Numbered from the stretch's first letter, positions 1 to 8,779 are shown. The stretch: 48,342 bases of DNA from Vasconcelosia minhoensis LEGE 07310 (GCF_015207255.1 NZ_JADEXG010000042.1:1-48342), one strand, 5' to 3'. Translations and numbers: made by a program. The notes: generated by a model from the sequence alone, not told the origin.

Positions 1-25
1 GGGGGTGATCGAGTGGGGGAGCGGG

Positions 26-538
26 CTAGCGGTTGCTTGGGGACTGCTGCTGCTGGAGGTTGAGCATGTGGTAGAACAGCTGCCAATAGTAGGGTTCGGG
101 TAGGCCGCAGGTTTGGGCACCGCGCAGTACCACCTGAGAATAACCATCGCTGGGAGGAAGTTCGGTGCTTAGCTTGTCGGCAACGACGTAGGTGCGGGTC
201 TTTTCGTAGACGCGATCGCCACATTCAACCGTGACGATTTCTCGCAGATAACCTTCTTCTCGCTGGTCGAGCTGCGGGCTGAGCCGGTTGGGCAGCCGGT
301 AGAGGACCCCCTGCACTGACGCGGTCGGATCGCGCACGAGATCCAGCGCGCCGCATTCCCGCCGCCGCGACTGGCGGTAGAACCCCAACCGATAGCCTTC
401 CAGGGTGGCCGGTCCAACGACGTAGTCATGGGTACTCTCGCCCAGGGAGCGCTTCAGATCCACCGGGCACATGCAGGAACCGTAGGCAAAGTAGTAAAAA
501 TGGTCGGGCTCAGGTGAGGGTGTCCGCGGTGCTGACAT
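26..538 (-). CDS. gamma-glutamylcyclotransferase-like protein
   Basis: 170 aa, ATG start. The N-terminus carries the family's nucleotide-sugar-like loop YFAYGS (residues 16-21), normally followed by N-M but here by C-M. A DQREEG segment at 91-96 supplies the acidic residue (Glu94 or Glu95) expected to be catalytic in the GGCT/AIG2 fold. Known members release 5-oxoproline from gamma-glutamyl compounds or act on gamma-glutamylamines; the substrate cannot be told from this sequence. The protein should be cytosolic, as no signal peptide or membrane segment is seen. It is the first gene in the window, and its 3' neighbour lies outside. Family assignment is good, specific reaction unknown. Confidence 0.8.
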   Translation of the reverse strand: MSAPRTPSPEPDHFYYFAYGSCMCPVDLKRSLGESTHDYVVGPATLEGYRLGFYRQSRRRECGALDLVRDPTASVQGVLYRLPNRLSPQLDQREEGYLREIVTVECGDRVYEKTRTYVVADKLSTELPPSDGYSQVVLRGAQTCGLPEPYYWQLFYHMLNLQQQQSPSNR

Positions 539-640
539 GGGTCAGAATAAAAAAATCTGCTAAACAGGTGCCCTATTCTACCCGTTATCGAAGTTAGCAC
601 CCGTATGCTGTGTAACCGACTTTCAGCGGAGTTTTGACCG

Positions 641-802
641 ATGAGCTATCTTATCTTAGTCGCTGTTCTCTTCCTAGGGCTGGGGCTTTCCAACTTTTTT
701 GACGCGCTGCCCGACCTCATTTTAGGCTGGCTCCAGCCGCCGCGATGGGTTTGGTGGGGGATGCTAGCCGCGATATTGGCCTGGCTTACCGGTGATGGGT
801 AA
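641..802 (+). CDS. small two-helix membrane protein, unknown function
   Basis: 53 codons from ATG 641 to TAA 800-802. GGAG at 628-631 lies 9 nt upstream of the ATG and could be the ribosome binding site. The product is very hydrophobic: residues 1-18 form one likely transmembrane helix, a proline-containing turn follows, and a Trp-rich second segment (W-V-W-W-G, then A-A-I-L-A-W-L) forms another. Such small Trp-rich membrane proteins are common in cyanobacteria, but I do not recognise the family. The gene stands alone, with over 100 nt on either side. The main doubt is whether an ORF this short is translated. Confidence 0.5.
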   Translation: MSYLILVAVLFLGLGLSNFFDALPDLILGWLQPPRWVWWGMLAAILAWLTGDG

Positions 803-937
803 CGCTAAAATAGCTGCCAGCTGACATCAACGGGGTAAGGCTGACTCAGCATGTCGTTTGGGTTAAGTATAGGCTTCCAAAAAGGCAAAATGCTATTCTA
901 TCGGTACCGTTAGCCGGGCTGTATTGACGAAAATTCT

Positions 938-1309
938 ATGCTGAATGCGACGAAGGCGATTCAACCTGACTTTGACTGGGAACGGCTGCATCAGCTTGCC
1001 GATGGCGATACGGCTTTTGAGGTAGAGCTGCTCCAGATTTTTTTAGACGATATGGACCAGGGTCTAGCGCAGCTAGTAAACGCGATCGCGCACCAGGAGA
1101 CTCACACCGTTGAGCAGGTCGCCCATTCAATTCGAGGCGCAGCGGCTAACCTTGGCGCGGTTTCCTTAGCTCAGACGGCGGCTCAGCTCGAACAGCTCGG
1201 CCAGCCAAATCAGCTCGCCTTAGCCGAGGGCCTGTTAGGCCAGCTCCGAAGCCAGGGGCAGGTCGCGAGGCATCATCTTGAGCGGATGAAGGAGATGTCT
1301 GCTGACTGA
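938..1309 (+). CDS. Hpt (histidine phosphotransfer) domain protein
   Basis: 123 aa, a stand-alone Hpt four-helix-bundle protein. The signature H-S-I-R-G-A-A-A-N-L-G-A at residues 63-74 matches the Hpt consensus HSxKGxxxNxGA, with His63 as the predicted phosphoacceptor and an Arg in place of the usual Lys. Such proteins relay phosphate between hybrid histidine kinases and response regulators. No kinase or regulator lies next to it, so its partners are not shown here. The P-II gene follows about 105 nt downstream on the same strand. The N-terminal D-F-D-W-E-R-L segment is typical of Hpt modules. Confidence 0.85.
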   Translation: MLNATKAIQPDFDWERLHQLADGDTAFEVELLQIFLDDMDQGLAQLVNAIAHQETHTVEQVAHSIRGAAANLGAVSLAQTAAQLEQLGQPNQLALAEGLLGQLRSQGQVARHHLERMKEMSAD

Positions 1310-1354
1310 GGAGGGGATGTGTCTACCTAAACCGCTAGATCATGAAAACGGTAA

Positions 1355-1753
<399 letters not shown>

Positions 1754-1771
1754 TCGGGTCGCGCAGCTCCC

Positions 1772-2443
1772 CTACAGCAGCTGATTCAGCCAGAAGGCCA
1801 GGGCGGCGGTGCCGAGCGGCACGGTGAGGTTATCGATGCCGAGTTTAGAAATCGCTTCTAGCAGGGTGGCCGCGATCGCAACTGCCACCGCCACGCCCCA
1901 GGTCTGCCAGCTTGCGCCTTGGGTATTGAACAACACCGCAGCGCCGACGGCAAAGCTGACCGCAGCCATCGTCAGGCTGCCTTCCCAGCTCTTTTTTTCG
2001 CCCCAGATTTGATAGAGATGCTGACCGTAGCGCTGCCCGACTAAGGCGGCCAGGCCGTCACCCCAGGTCATAATCAAAATGCCCAGCGCTGCATACTGCG
2101 GCTGCCCCAGCGGCCAGAACCAGGCCATCAGCAGGCCCATACTGGCCGCGTAGAAAAACGTTCCCAGGCTCTTACGGCCGACGCTATTGACGCCGGGAAG
2201 GATTGGCAGCCGGTAGGACAGCAGCGCTATCCCACTGAATAGCACCGAAGCCACAATCCCAATCGCCGCCGGGATCGCTAGCCACCAGGCGATTAAAATC
2301 ACGTGACCCGCGCCGATATGGACAATTTTGCGGGTCAGTTCCGTATCGGTACCGAGCCGCCGGGCCACCTCTGAAGCGATCCCCACTAGCCCTAGCCAAG
2401 CTAAGACCGCTGCACAGCTGAGGAATAGCAACGATGGGGTCAT
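1772..2443 (-). CDS. phytol/dolichol kinase family membrane protein
   Basis: 223 aa with about six hydrophobic helices. The family features are an N-terminal L-T-R-K-I-V-H-I-G segment and, in the middle, [14 protein letters not shown] followed by K-K-S-W-E-G-S, the CTP-binding signature of the SEC59/DGK1/VTE5 polyprenol kinase family. In cyanobacteria this protein phosphorylates phytol released from chlorophyll, feeding tocopherol and chlorophyll salvage. It converges with the P-II gene (18 nt gap) and diverges from pyrH. The phytol substrate is inferred from the family in phototrophs, not read from residues. Confidence 0.85.
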   Translation of the reverse strand: MTPSLLFLSCAAVLAWLGLVGIASEVARRLGTDTELTRKIVHIGAGHVILIAWWLAIPAAIGIVASVLFSGIALLSYRLPILPGVNSVGRKSLGTFFYAASMGLLMAWFWPLGQPQYAALGILIMTWGDGLAALVGQRYGQHLYQIWGEKKSWEGSLTMAAVSFAVGAAVLFNTQGASWQTWGVAVAVAIAATLLEAISKLGIDNLTVPLGTAALAFWLNQLL

Positions 2444-2575
2444 AGGAGCGCTACTTTCAGATTGCTAATGCAGACCGGGCCGACCTCTGCCATAATGCTG
2501 CTGGACATTTCTCTATTATGACTGGGTGGGAAACCCAGATACACTGATACTTAAATTACTCAATATGGATATTGC

Positions 2576-3304
2576 ATGGGTAACACCTATAAGCGGGTAC
2601 TGTTAAAGCTGAGTGGGGAAGCGCTCATGGGCGACCTGGCCTACGGTATTGATCCGGCTATGGTAGACGGCATTGCCCAGGAAATATCAGACGTGATGCA
2701 GCAGGGCATTGAGATGGCGATTGTTGTCGGTGGGGGCAACTTGTTTCGCGGCATCCGTGGCGCAGCGGCAGGCATGGATCGGGCGACTGCCGACTATATT
2801 GGCATGCTGGCTACAATTATGAACGCGATGACGCTTCAGGAAGCGCTGGAGCGGATTGGGGTACCGACCCGGATGCAGACCGCCATTTCAATGCAGGAAA
2901 TTGCCGAGCCCTACATTCGCCGCCGGGCGATTCGCCATTTGGAAAAAAACCGGGTGGTCATTTTCGGTGGCGGTTCGGGCAATCCCTTTTTTACCACCGA
3001 CACGACCGCTGCCCTCAGAGCCGCTGAAATCAATGCTGAGGTCTTGTTTAAGGCAACTAAGGTAGACGGCGTCTACGACAGCGACCCGGTCACGAATCCC
3101 AATGCAAAGCTCTATCGCAGCCTCACCTATAGTCATGTTCTAGCGGAAGACCTTAAAGTGATGGATGGAACCGCGATCGCGCTGTGCAAAGATAATAATA
3201 TTCCGATTATGGTCTTTAATCTATCCGTCAGCGGAAACATTCGCCGCGCCGTGATGGGAGAATCGATAGGTACGATTGTGGGAGAATCCTGTGAAATTAG
3301 ATGA
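2576..3304 (+). CDS. pyrH: UMP kinase
   Basis: 242 aa hexameric bacterial UMP kinase of the amino-acid-kinase fold, phosphorylating UMP to UDP in pyrimidine biosynthesis. Seen: [12 protein letters not shown] at the start, V-G-G-G-N-L-F-R-G around residues 51-59 and [12 protein letters not shown] in the UMP-binding region. Length and start match the family. The 3' end overlaps the frr start by 14 nt, the usual pyrH-frr arrangement, implying translational coupling. A short hairpin (CTGGGT/ACCCAG, 2522-2537) lies in the leader; no regulatory role can be claimed. Confidence 0.97.
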   Translation: MGNTYKRVLLKLSGEALMGDLAYGIDPAMVDGIAQEISDVMQQGIEMAIVVGGGNLFRGIRGAAAGMDRATADYIGMLATIMNAMTLQEALERIGVPTRMQTAISMQEIAEPYIRRRAIRHLEKNRVVIFGGGSGNPFFTTDTTAALRAAEINAEVLFKATKVDGVYDSDPVTNPNAKLYRSLTYSHVLAEDLKVMDGTAIALCKDNNIPIMVFNLSVSGNIRRAVMGESIGTIVGESCEIR

Positions 3305-3848
3305 TATCAGCGAAGTCGAAGCGGCGATGCAGAAGGCCGTTGAGGCCACTGTTCGCTCTTTCAACACCATCCGCACGGGTCGCGCCAGCGCATCGCTGCT
3401 CGATCGGATTACGGTGGAATATTACGGCACCCCCACGCCGCTCAAGTCGCTCGCCAACGTCAGCACGCCCGACGCCAGCACCCTGATGATTCAGCCCTAC
3501 GACCCCAGCAGCCTGGCCAACATTGAAAAGGCCATTTCCCTCTCCGATGTGGGTCTCACCCCAAATAACGACGGCTCTGTTATCCGGCTAAACATTCCGC
3601 CGCTGACCAACGAGCGCCGCCAGGAGTTTGTCAAGCTTGCGGCCAAGTACGCCGAAGAAGGTCGCGTCTCGGTGCGCAACGTGCGCCGTGACGGCATTGA
3701 CTTTGTCCGTAAGCAGGAAAAGGACGGCGATATTTCCGAAGACGAATCTCGGGATCTGCAAGACCAGATTCAAAAGCTGACCGATAAGTACACCGACAAA
3801 GTGGACAAGGCGCTGGCCGAGAAAGAGAAGGATATTACGACTGTCTAA
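3291..3848 (+). CDS. frr: ribosome recycling factor
   Basis: 185 aa from GTG 3291, preferred over an in-frame TTG at 3276 because GGAG (3281-3284) sits 6 nt upstream and the product then starts V-K-L-D-D-I-S-E like other RRFs. The protein splits post-termination ribosomes together with EF-G. Visible signatures: [10 protein letters not shown] near residue 25, P-L-T-N-E-R-R around 110 and V-S-V-R-N-V-R-R-D near 130, plus a C-terminal acidic/basic helix. It overlaps pyrH by 14 nt and should be co-transcribed with it. Confidence 0.97.
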   Translation: MKLDDISEVEAAMQKAVEATVRSFNTIRTGRASASLLDRITVEYYGTPTPLKSLANVSTPDASTLMIQPYDPSSLANIEKAISLSDVGLTPNNDGSVIRLNIPPLTNERRQEFVKLAAKYAEEGRVSVRNVRRDGIDFVRKQEKDGDISEDESRDLQDQIQKLTDKYTDKVDKALAEKEKDITTV

Positions 3849-3871
3849 CGTTTATAAAGCGGGTACGATTG

Positions 3872-4171
3872 TTAGCTCTTACGCCTCTGCTCTGGCGTTT
3901 CTGCTGTACCTACGCCATCGGCTGCCGTCTCAGCAGTCTCTAAAATCTGAAGAATATCCCCTTTTAGGCAATAGAAAGGAAATGCACTAAGCCGTTGCTT
4001 GAGTAGGTGGGCGTGCCTTTCGCGCCTCTCGAGATACTTTTGCCGATGGCCAACGCTTTCCGATTGCGCTACTGCGTCTTCAAAGACCTGCTGAATCTCT
4101 GCAAAATCTTCGGGCTCTATTCGAAACAGGCACCAAACGGCTTCTACACTCATATCTTCTTCTATGTACAT
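3872..4171 (-). CDS. hypothetical protein, 99 aa
   Basis: I do not recognise this ORF. It begins M-Y-I-E-E-D-M-S-V-E-A-V-W and contains a charged, probably helical middle (H-R-Q-K-Y-L-E-R-R-E-R-H) with two cysteines and no membrane segment. It converges with frr (23 nt gap), and its start abuts the broken substrate-binding-protein fragment at 4163, so it may lie at the edge of a rearrangement. An overlapping plus-strand ORF shares the region. Codon use in the minus frame seems more gene-like, but this is a weak call. Confidence 0.4.
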   Translation of the reverse strand: MYIEEDMSVEAVWCLFRIEPEDFAEIQQVFEDAVAQSESVGHRQKYLERRERHAHLLKQRLSAFPFYCLKGDILQILETAETAADGVGTAETPEQRRKS

Positions 4172-4285
4172 ACTGCCCCTACCCGCTCCAACTCGGGGCT
4201 ACAGACTCTAGTCGCGCAGTTTGCCTCAGTCTCAGGAAAGCGCCCCGAAACGCTGAGCCTACAGGATGTTGGGACCAAAGTTTAG
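4163..4285 (+). pseudogene. remnant of the substrate-binding domain of an SBP-VWA protein
   Basis: In frame 2, codons from 4163 read Y-V-H-T-A-P-T-R-S-N-S-G-L-Q-T-L-V and continue to S-L-Q-D-V, with a TAG at 4283-4285. P-T-R-S-N-S-G is the ligand-loop signature of the extracellular solute-binding domain that precedes VWA in cyanobacterial substrate-binding/VWA fusions, and the intact binding protein at 6315-7415 carries T-D-P-T-R-S-N-S-G. Only about 36 codons remain. The rest of the domain, both before this piece and between it and the VWA ORF, is missing, and the VWA ORF is in a different frame. Best read as the scar of internal deletions. Confidence 0.65.
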
Positions 4286-4943
4286 CCCCGAGTTTGGGGT
4301 AGACCCCAACGCCAGCTATGACTCCTACCGGCCACCGCAGCCCGAGGTGGTGGAGGCGATGCTGGGCGCCTGGGAGGACGTGGTCAAGAAACCTTCCCTG
4401 GTGGTGATCGTGGTGGATTCTTCGGGATCGATGGAGGGCAACAAGCTGCCTGCGGTGCAGAGCACGCTGCAAAACTACATCAGCACGCTGGGGCCAAAGG
4501 ATCAGATCGCGCTAATCGATTTTGACGAGCAGATTCGCCCCCCGGTACAGGTAGACGGGACACCAGCGGGCCAGGAGCGGGGAATTCAGTTTATCAATTC
4601 GCTCCGGGCCGAAGGCGGCACCCGGCTCTATGACTCGGCCCTCTATGCCCGTGACTGGCTGCGGCAGAATCGGCGGCCAGACACCATCAATGCGGTGCTG
4701 GTATTGACGGATGGGGACGATTCGGGCTCGCAAATCAGCCTTGACCGGCTCGGGCAAGAGCTTCAGCAGAGCGGTTTTTCTACCGATGAGCGGATTGCCT
4801 TTTTCACGGTGGGCTACGGTCGAGAAGGAGAATTTAACCCATCGGTACTGGAACAGATCGCCCAGCTTAACGGCGGCTACTATGCCAAGGGTGACCCGGC
4901 GACGATCGCGCGGCTGATGGCAGATTTGCAGTTAGAGTTCTAG
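4266..4943 (+). CDS. VWA domain protein (truncated SBP-VWA fusion)
   Basis: 225 aa from ATG 4266. The VWA domain has a complete MIDAS: D-S-S-G-S (51-55), Thr119 in E-G-G-T and Asp149 in L-T-D-G, so metal-dependent ligand binding is possible. The first 45 residues (G-P-K-F-S-P-E-F-G-V-D-P, then R-P-P-Q-P-E-V-V-E-A-M-L) match the linker that joins a periplasmic solute-binding domain to VWA in related proteins, but here that domain survives only as an out-of-frame scrap upstream. The ATG itself falls at the apparent deletion junction. No signal peptide remains, so the product, if made, would be cytosolic. It heads a four-gene plus-strand cluster. Confidence 0.75.
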   Translation: MLGPKFSPEFGVDPNASYDSYRPPQPEVVEAMLGAWEDVVKKPSLVVIVVDSSGSMEGNKLPAVQSTLQNYISTLGPKDQIALIDFDEQIRPPVQVDGTPAGQERGIQFINSLRAEGGTRLYDSALYARDWLRQNRRPDTINAVLVLTDGDDSGSQISLDRLGQELQQSGFSTDERIAFFTVGYGREGEFNPSVLEQIAQLNGGYYAKGDPATIARLMADLQLEF

Positions 4944-5699
4944 GTGGGCAATGCCCGCATTCTTCCTGAGCTTATGAAGATAGCGAATCCCCTTCAGTAT
5001 CCCCTGGCCGTACTCGCAGGCGGCATTGTCCTATTTGCGGGCGTGCGGCTGGTACGGCTGCCCAGCCTGGTGATGGTGCCCGCAGCGGCTGTCGTTACGG
5101 TAGGAGTCGCCAGCGTGCTCAAAACCCGCCAGCCGGGAAAATTTGAGCTGGACAATCCCCAGCTGGAGCGCGAGCTGCGGCGCACTCAGCAGCAGGCTGA
5201 AGGTCTTTCCCAGCAGGCGGCAGCGCTTCAAAGCGAGGCCCAGAAGCTGCTCACCGAGGTACATGAGCTAGAGCTGTTGGGCGTGGTGCAGTATGCCTGC
5301 GATCGCAGCCGCCAGCTGCCCGCCAAAATTGACCAGCTGGCCCGTCGCCTCTCGGGTCGAGATTCGCTGCTGTCGGTGGAAGACCTGCAAAAGCAGCTGA
5401 TCGAAGCCCAGCAAAAGCAGCGCCATAGCACCGGCGTCGCCCAGGAGCAGTGGGGTAAGCTCGTCGCCAGCCTGCAGCGCAACATCCAGCTCGCCAAGCA
5501 GGGAGAAGACGCCCGCGCCGCCCAAGTGATCAGCCTGTCCACGCTGATTTTGGATGCGGCGGGAGTGCTCCAGCAGCTACAAAACCGGCTGCGCACCGCC
5601 GACCTCACCACGACGACTGCGGCCGAAGAGGTGCGCAGCCTCAGCGATGAATTCAATAATATGCAGGAAAACATGGATGTCCTAATTGCCGAGAGCTAG
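4944..5699 (+). CDS. membrane-anchored coiled-coil protein
   Basis: 251 aa if GTG 4944 (immediately after the VWA stop) is used, or 241 aa from ATG 4974; neither has a strong ribosome binding site. Two hydrophobic helices come first (about residues 17-34 and 40-60), followed by about 180 residues of Gln/Leu/Glu-rich heptad sequence typical of a long coiled coil, ending with A-E-E-V-R-S-L-S-D-E-F. No enzymatic motif is seen. It abuts the VWA gene and is followed 2 nt later by another membrane protein, so all are probably one transcription unit. A scaffold or stress-complex role is only a guess from the arrangement. Confidence 0.75.
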   Translation: MGNARILPELMKIANPLQYPLAVLAGGIVLFAGVRLVRLPSLVMVPAAAVVTVGVASVLKTRQPGKFELDNPQLERELRRTQQQAEGLSQQAAALQSEAQKLLTEVHELELLGVVQYACDRSRQLPAKIDQLARRLSGRDSLLSVEDLQKQLIEAQQKQRHSTGVAQEQWGKLVASLQRNIQLAKQGEDARAAQVISLSTLILDAAGVLQQLQNRLRTADLTTTTAAEEVRSLSDEFNNMQENMDVLIAES

Positions 5700-5701
5700 C
5701 C

Positions 5702-6241
5702 ATGAGCCCTTCAGAATCGCGCTTTCACCTGCCCATTATCGCCATTGCCTGCGTCGCCCTGTTCCTGGGCTACGTGCTGTTTACCACTGGTTACAAATCT
5801 CTGACCTGCGAGCGGCTCATCCCCGGCAGCGTCCAGTGCGAATCGACCGATAGCTACCTGTTTGGTCTGGTTACCCGGGGGCGCCAATCCTTTGACCTTA
5901 AAGATGTGCAGGTGGAGTCGGAACTGCGCGATCGCACCCCCCGGGGCGGCGTTCGCTTCAGCCACACGATTACCCTCTGGGGTGAAGGCCGCAGCTTTTC
6001 CAGCGACCCCTTCCGCAGCCCCCTGTCCCGCGCCGCCATCCGCGAACAGCTCCAATCCTTCATCGAAGGGAAGGGACCGCTCATCCTAAATTTTCAGCAC
6101 TCTCCCCAGGTCTTCGCCCTGATCCGCAGCGGCCTGCTCGCCATCCTCCTCGGCATCGTCGCCTGGAGCTTCTGGGACATCCGCTGGCCACCTAACCCAC
6201 CTCCGGTTTCTAAACTGCCGGACGATGATGGATTGATCTAA
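5702..6241 (+). CDS. membrane protein with large loop, unknown function
   Basis: 179 aa. A transmembrane helix at about residues 10-29 and another at about 138-158 flank a loop of about 110 residues holding two cysteines (C36, C46) and a serine/arginine-rich beta-like segment. The topology suggests a domain facing the periplasm or lumen held by two anchors. The start is 2 nt after the preceding stop, indicating an operon. I do not recognise the family. The C-terminus is proline-rich and probably cytosolic. Confidence 0.75.
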   Translation: MSPSESRFHLPIIAIACVALFLGYVLFTTGYKSLTCERLIPGSVQCESTDSYLFGLVTRGRQSFDLKDVQVESELRDRTPRGGVRFSHTITLWGEGRSFSSDPFRSPLSRAAIREQLQSFIEGKGPLILNFQHSPQVFALIRSGLLAILLGIVAWSFWDIRWPPNPPPVSKLPDDDGLI

Positions 6242-6255
6242 ATTGACCGTCTGCG

Positions 6256-6290
6256 TGGGTAGGGGCAGGTTTCAAACCTGCCCCTACCCA
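6256..6290. repeat. perfect palindromic repeat, 17-bp arms
   Basis: TGGGTAGGGGCAGGTTT at 6256-6272 is followed, after a single C, by its exact reverse complement at 6274-6290. This G/C-rich hairpin is a known type of dispersed repeat between cyanobacterial genes. No T-run follows, so it is not a typical terminator. It sits between the membrane protein stop (6241) and the binding-protein start (6315) and may stabilise or partition the operon mRNA. Confidence 0.85.
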
Positions 6291-6314
6291 TCACCCATCA
6301 CCCTATCTACCCCC

Positions 6315-7415
6315 ATGTCCCTCCCCAAAACCGCCACCTCCCTCGCCATCATCACCGCCGCCCTCGGTCTCACCTACGCTCCGCTGCCCGGCAGCCAGCA
6401 GAGCATCACCGTCGTCAGCGGCTCAGAACTCCAGGAGCCCCTAGCCCTGCTAGAAGAGCGCTTTGAGCAGGCCTATCCCGACATTGCCTTACAGATTGAA
6501 ATTCAGGGCTCCCAGGACATTGTTAACAACTTTATTGACGGGCGAAATGACTTTCAGCCGACGGTGCTGATCCCGGCCAACGGCCAGCTTTTAGATGAGC
6601 TCCAGAACCGCTGGGATACCCAGCACAGCGATGCGCCCTTTTACGCTGACCCGCAGCCGATTGCCAGGACGATGCTGGTTGCGATCGCGTGGCCAGAGCG
6701 GGGGCAAGCCCTGTTTCCCAACGGCCAGTTTGAATGGAGCCGTCTGGAGGAAGCCGTGACCAAAGGCAGCTGGGCCGACTTGGGCGGCAAAGCCGAATGG
6801 GGCAGCTTTGATTTTGTCACCACCGACCCGACCCGGTCGAACAGCGGTCAGCTGGCGCTGGGGCTCTGGGCACAGTCGGAGCTGGCTGGACAGCCGCTGA
6901 GTCCGTCAGCGCTTAACAGTCCCGCTGTTGAATCTCTGTTCAGCACCGTCAAAAAATCGGTCTATCAGCCGCCCCGCTCCACTGACATTTTGCTACAGGA
7001 ATTTATCACTCGCGGCCCGAACGATGCTGACATTGCCATCGTCTACGAAAGCATCGCTCTGCACCGCTGGGAGCAGGCAACGACCACCCAGGGCACACCC
7101 TACCGGATCTATTACCTCGATCCCACCGTTGAGACCGTCTCTACCGCTGCGGTCGTCCAGCACAATATCTCAAAGGCCGAAGCCCGAGCCGGACAAGCCT
7201 TCGTCGATTTTCTAATTGAACCCGAGCAACAGGCCGTGTTTGTCCAATTTGGCTTCCGTCCGACTGGTCCCGATACTGACCTCGCCGCTGTTACCGACAG
7301 CCCTTGGAACCAAGATATTCCTGGCGCTGAAGCAAGTCCGTCCGGCCAGGTCGCCGAACCGCCCAATCGTCAGTTACTCACCGAGGTGATCCGACTCTGG
7401 CAGCGAGCCAATTAA
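6315..7415 (+). CDS. extracellular solute-binding protein
   Basis: 366 aa from ATG 6315; a longer TTG-started frame would run through the palindrome and is unlikely. The N-terminus is a plausible secretion signal (basic K-T, then A-T-S-L-A-I-I-T-A-A-L-G-L-T-Y-A). The body is a type 2 periplasmic binding fold: I-T-V-V-S-G-S-E-L at the start, the ligand loop T-T-D-P-T-R-S-N-S-G-Q-L near the middle, I-V-Y-E-S, and a late G-Q-A-F-V-D-F-L-I-E-P-E-Q-Q segment typical of SBP_bac_11. It resembles the domain lost from the VWA gene 2 kb upstream and may work with the VWA/coiled-coil proteins rather than a transporter, as no permease is nearby. Confidence 0.85.
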   Translation: MSLPKTATSLAIITAALGLTYAPLPGSQQSITVVSGSELQEPLALLEERFEQAYPDIALQIEIQGSQDIVNNFIDGRNDFQPTVLIPANGQLLDELQNRWDTQHSDAPFYADPQPIARTMLVAIAWPERGQALFPNGQFEWSRLEEAVTKGSWADLGGKAEWGSFDFVTTDPTRSNSGQLALGLWAQSELAGQPLSPSALNSPAVESLFSTVKKSVYQPPRSTDILLQEFITRGPNDADIAIVYESIALHRWEQATTTQGTPYRIYYLDPTVETVSTAAVVQHNISKAEARAGQAFVDFLIEPEQQAVFVQFGFRPTGPDTDLAAVTDSPWNQDIPGAEASPSGQVAEPPNRQLLTEVIRLWQRAN

Positions 7416-7597
7416 GCCGGGGCAGGATATAAAGCCAAGAGCGGCAGACAACGTGAAGGTTTGATGAAAGCTTTAGGACAGGCTTTCCCTTATCCGGTGC
7501 GGAGTTTTAGATGATTAATTGCTAAAGTGTTCATGACTTAGCGATTCGCTCTGAACTGCTTAAGGTGATTTAGAATCAATCCTCAAATTAATTGTTT

Positions 7598-8740
7598 ATG
7601 TTCGACTGTATTATTGTGGGCGCTGGCCCGGCCGGCAGTAGTGCTGCCTATCATCTGGCCAAGGCAGGGCGCTCGGTACTGCTGCTAGAAAAGGCCGATC
7701 TGCCGCGCTACAAGCCCTGCAGCGGAGCAGTTTCACCCAGCATTGCCGACTGGTTTGACTTTGATTTTACGCCCGCCATCGATCGCAAAATGCGCCGCAT
7801 CCGCTACACCTGGAAGCTGGGTGACCCGGTCGAGGCCAAACTCAAGACGGCTGAGCCGATCTGGATGGTGCAGCGCGACGTGTTTGACCAGTTTCTAGTC
7901 GAGCAGGCTCAGCAGCAGGGGGCTACGCTCAAAGCCGGGACACCTGTGAACAGTATTGGTTTCCAAGGGGATGCTTGGCAGGTCAATACTGCCACGGATA
8001 GCTACCAGGCCCGCTACCTGATTGCTGCCGATGGGGCAACCGGACCGATGTCGGAATGGCTCGGATTTAAGCCCGGCAAGCTGCGGACAGCCAGCCTGCT
8101 AGAAGCGAAGACGGAGCAGCCGCTCAGCGAAGCAGACTGCGCCATCAATTTTGAGTTTGGGCTGGTTAAAAATGGCTGTCTATGGAACTTTCCCAAGCAG
8201 CAGGGCTACTCCATTGGCGTATGCAGCTTTCTTGGCGGCGACCTAAAGTCCAAAGACGTTCAGTCGCATTTGGATAAATATGCCGCCGACTTCAACGTCA
8301 GCCTGTCCCAAGGTACCGTTTATAACGCCGCGCTAAAGCTCTGGGACGGCAATCGCCCGCTCCATACCCAGCAGGCTGTGGTCGCGGGTGAAGCAGCAGC
8401 CGTAGTTGACCCGCTCACCGCCGAGGGGATTCGACCGTCGATGTTCAGCGGCATGAAAGCGGCCCAGGCGGTAGATCAGGCCCTGGCAGGCGACGCCGAA
8501 GCGCTGGCGGGCTACACCCAAATCATGCAGGAGAGCTGGGGGGCGGATATGCAGTGGGCTCAGCGAATAGCGGGCGTGTTCTACCGAGTACCCAAAATGG
8601 GCTATCGGGTGGGGATCAAGAAACCTACGGCGACCGAGCGGCTAGGGCAGCTTTTGGCCGGTGAGATTCACTATGCCGACATCGCAAACAAAGTGATTAA
8701 ACGGCTCAGCAGCAGCCTGATCCCAGGCATGGGCGGCTAG
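7598..8740 (+). CDS. geranylgeranyl reductase family FAD oxidoreductase
   Basis: 380 aa from ATG 7598 (a TTG 6 nt earlier is also in frame). The N-terminal Rossmann motif G-A-G-P-A-G-S-S-A-A-Y-H-L binds FAD, and P-R-Y-K-P-C-S-G-A-V-S is the family signature containing the conserved cysteine. The second FAD contact is V-A-G-E-A-A-A-V-V-D-P-L-T-A-E-G-I-R near residue 265. Relatives reduce geranylgeranyl groups of chlorophyll, tocopherol or lipid precursors. It is shorter than typical ChlP and probably a paralogue with an unknown isoprenoid substrate. It converges with the caspase-like gene. Confidence 0.88.
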   Translation: MFDCIIVGAGPAGSSAAYHLAKAGRSVLLLEKADLPRYKPCSGAVSPSIADWFDFDFTPAIDRKMRRIRYTWKLGDPVEAKLKTAEPIWMVQRDVFDQFLVEQAQQQGATLKAGTPVNSIGFQGDAWQVNTATDSYQARYLIAADGATGPMSEWLGFKPGKLRTASLLEAKTEQPLSEADCAINFEFGLVKNGCLWNFPKQQGYSIGVCSFLGGDLKSKDVQSHLDKYAADFNVSLSQGTVYNAALKLWDGNRPLHTQQAVVAGEAAAVVDPLTAEGIRPSMFSGMKAAQAVDQALAGDAEALAGYTQIMQESWGADMQWAQRIAGVFYRVPKMGYRVGIKKPTATERLGQLLAGEIHYADIANKVIKRLSSSLIPGMGG

Positions 8741-8779
8741 GGTTCTAGTGATAAATCACCGGTTCTAAACAACCCGGGC

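Noticed and set aside
4007-4285. Plus-strand 92-codon ORF as a gene
   Set aside because: Its second half is the remnant of the substrate-binding domain and its first half overlaps a more plausible minus-strand ORF; the composition is not protein-like.
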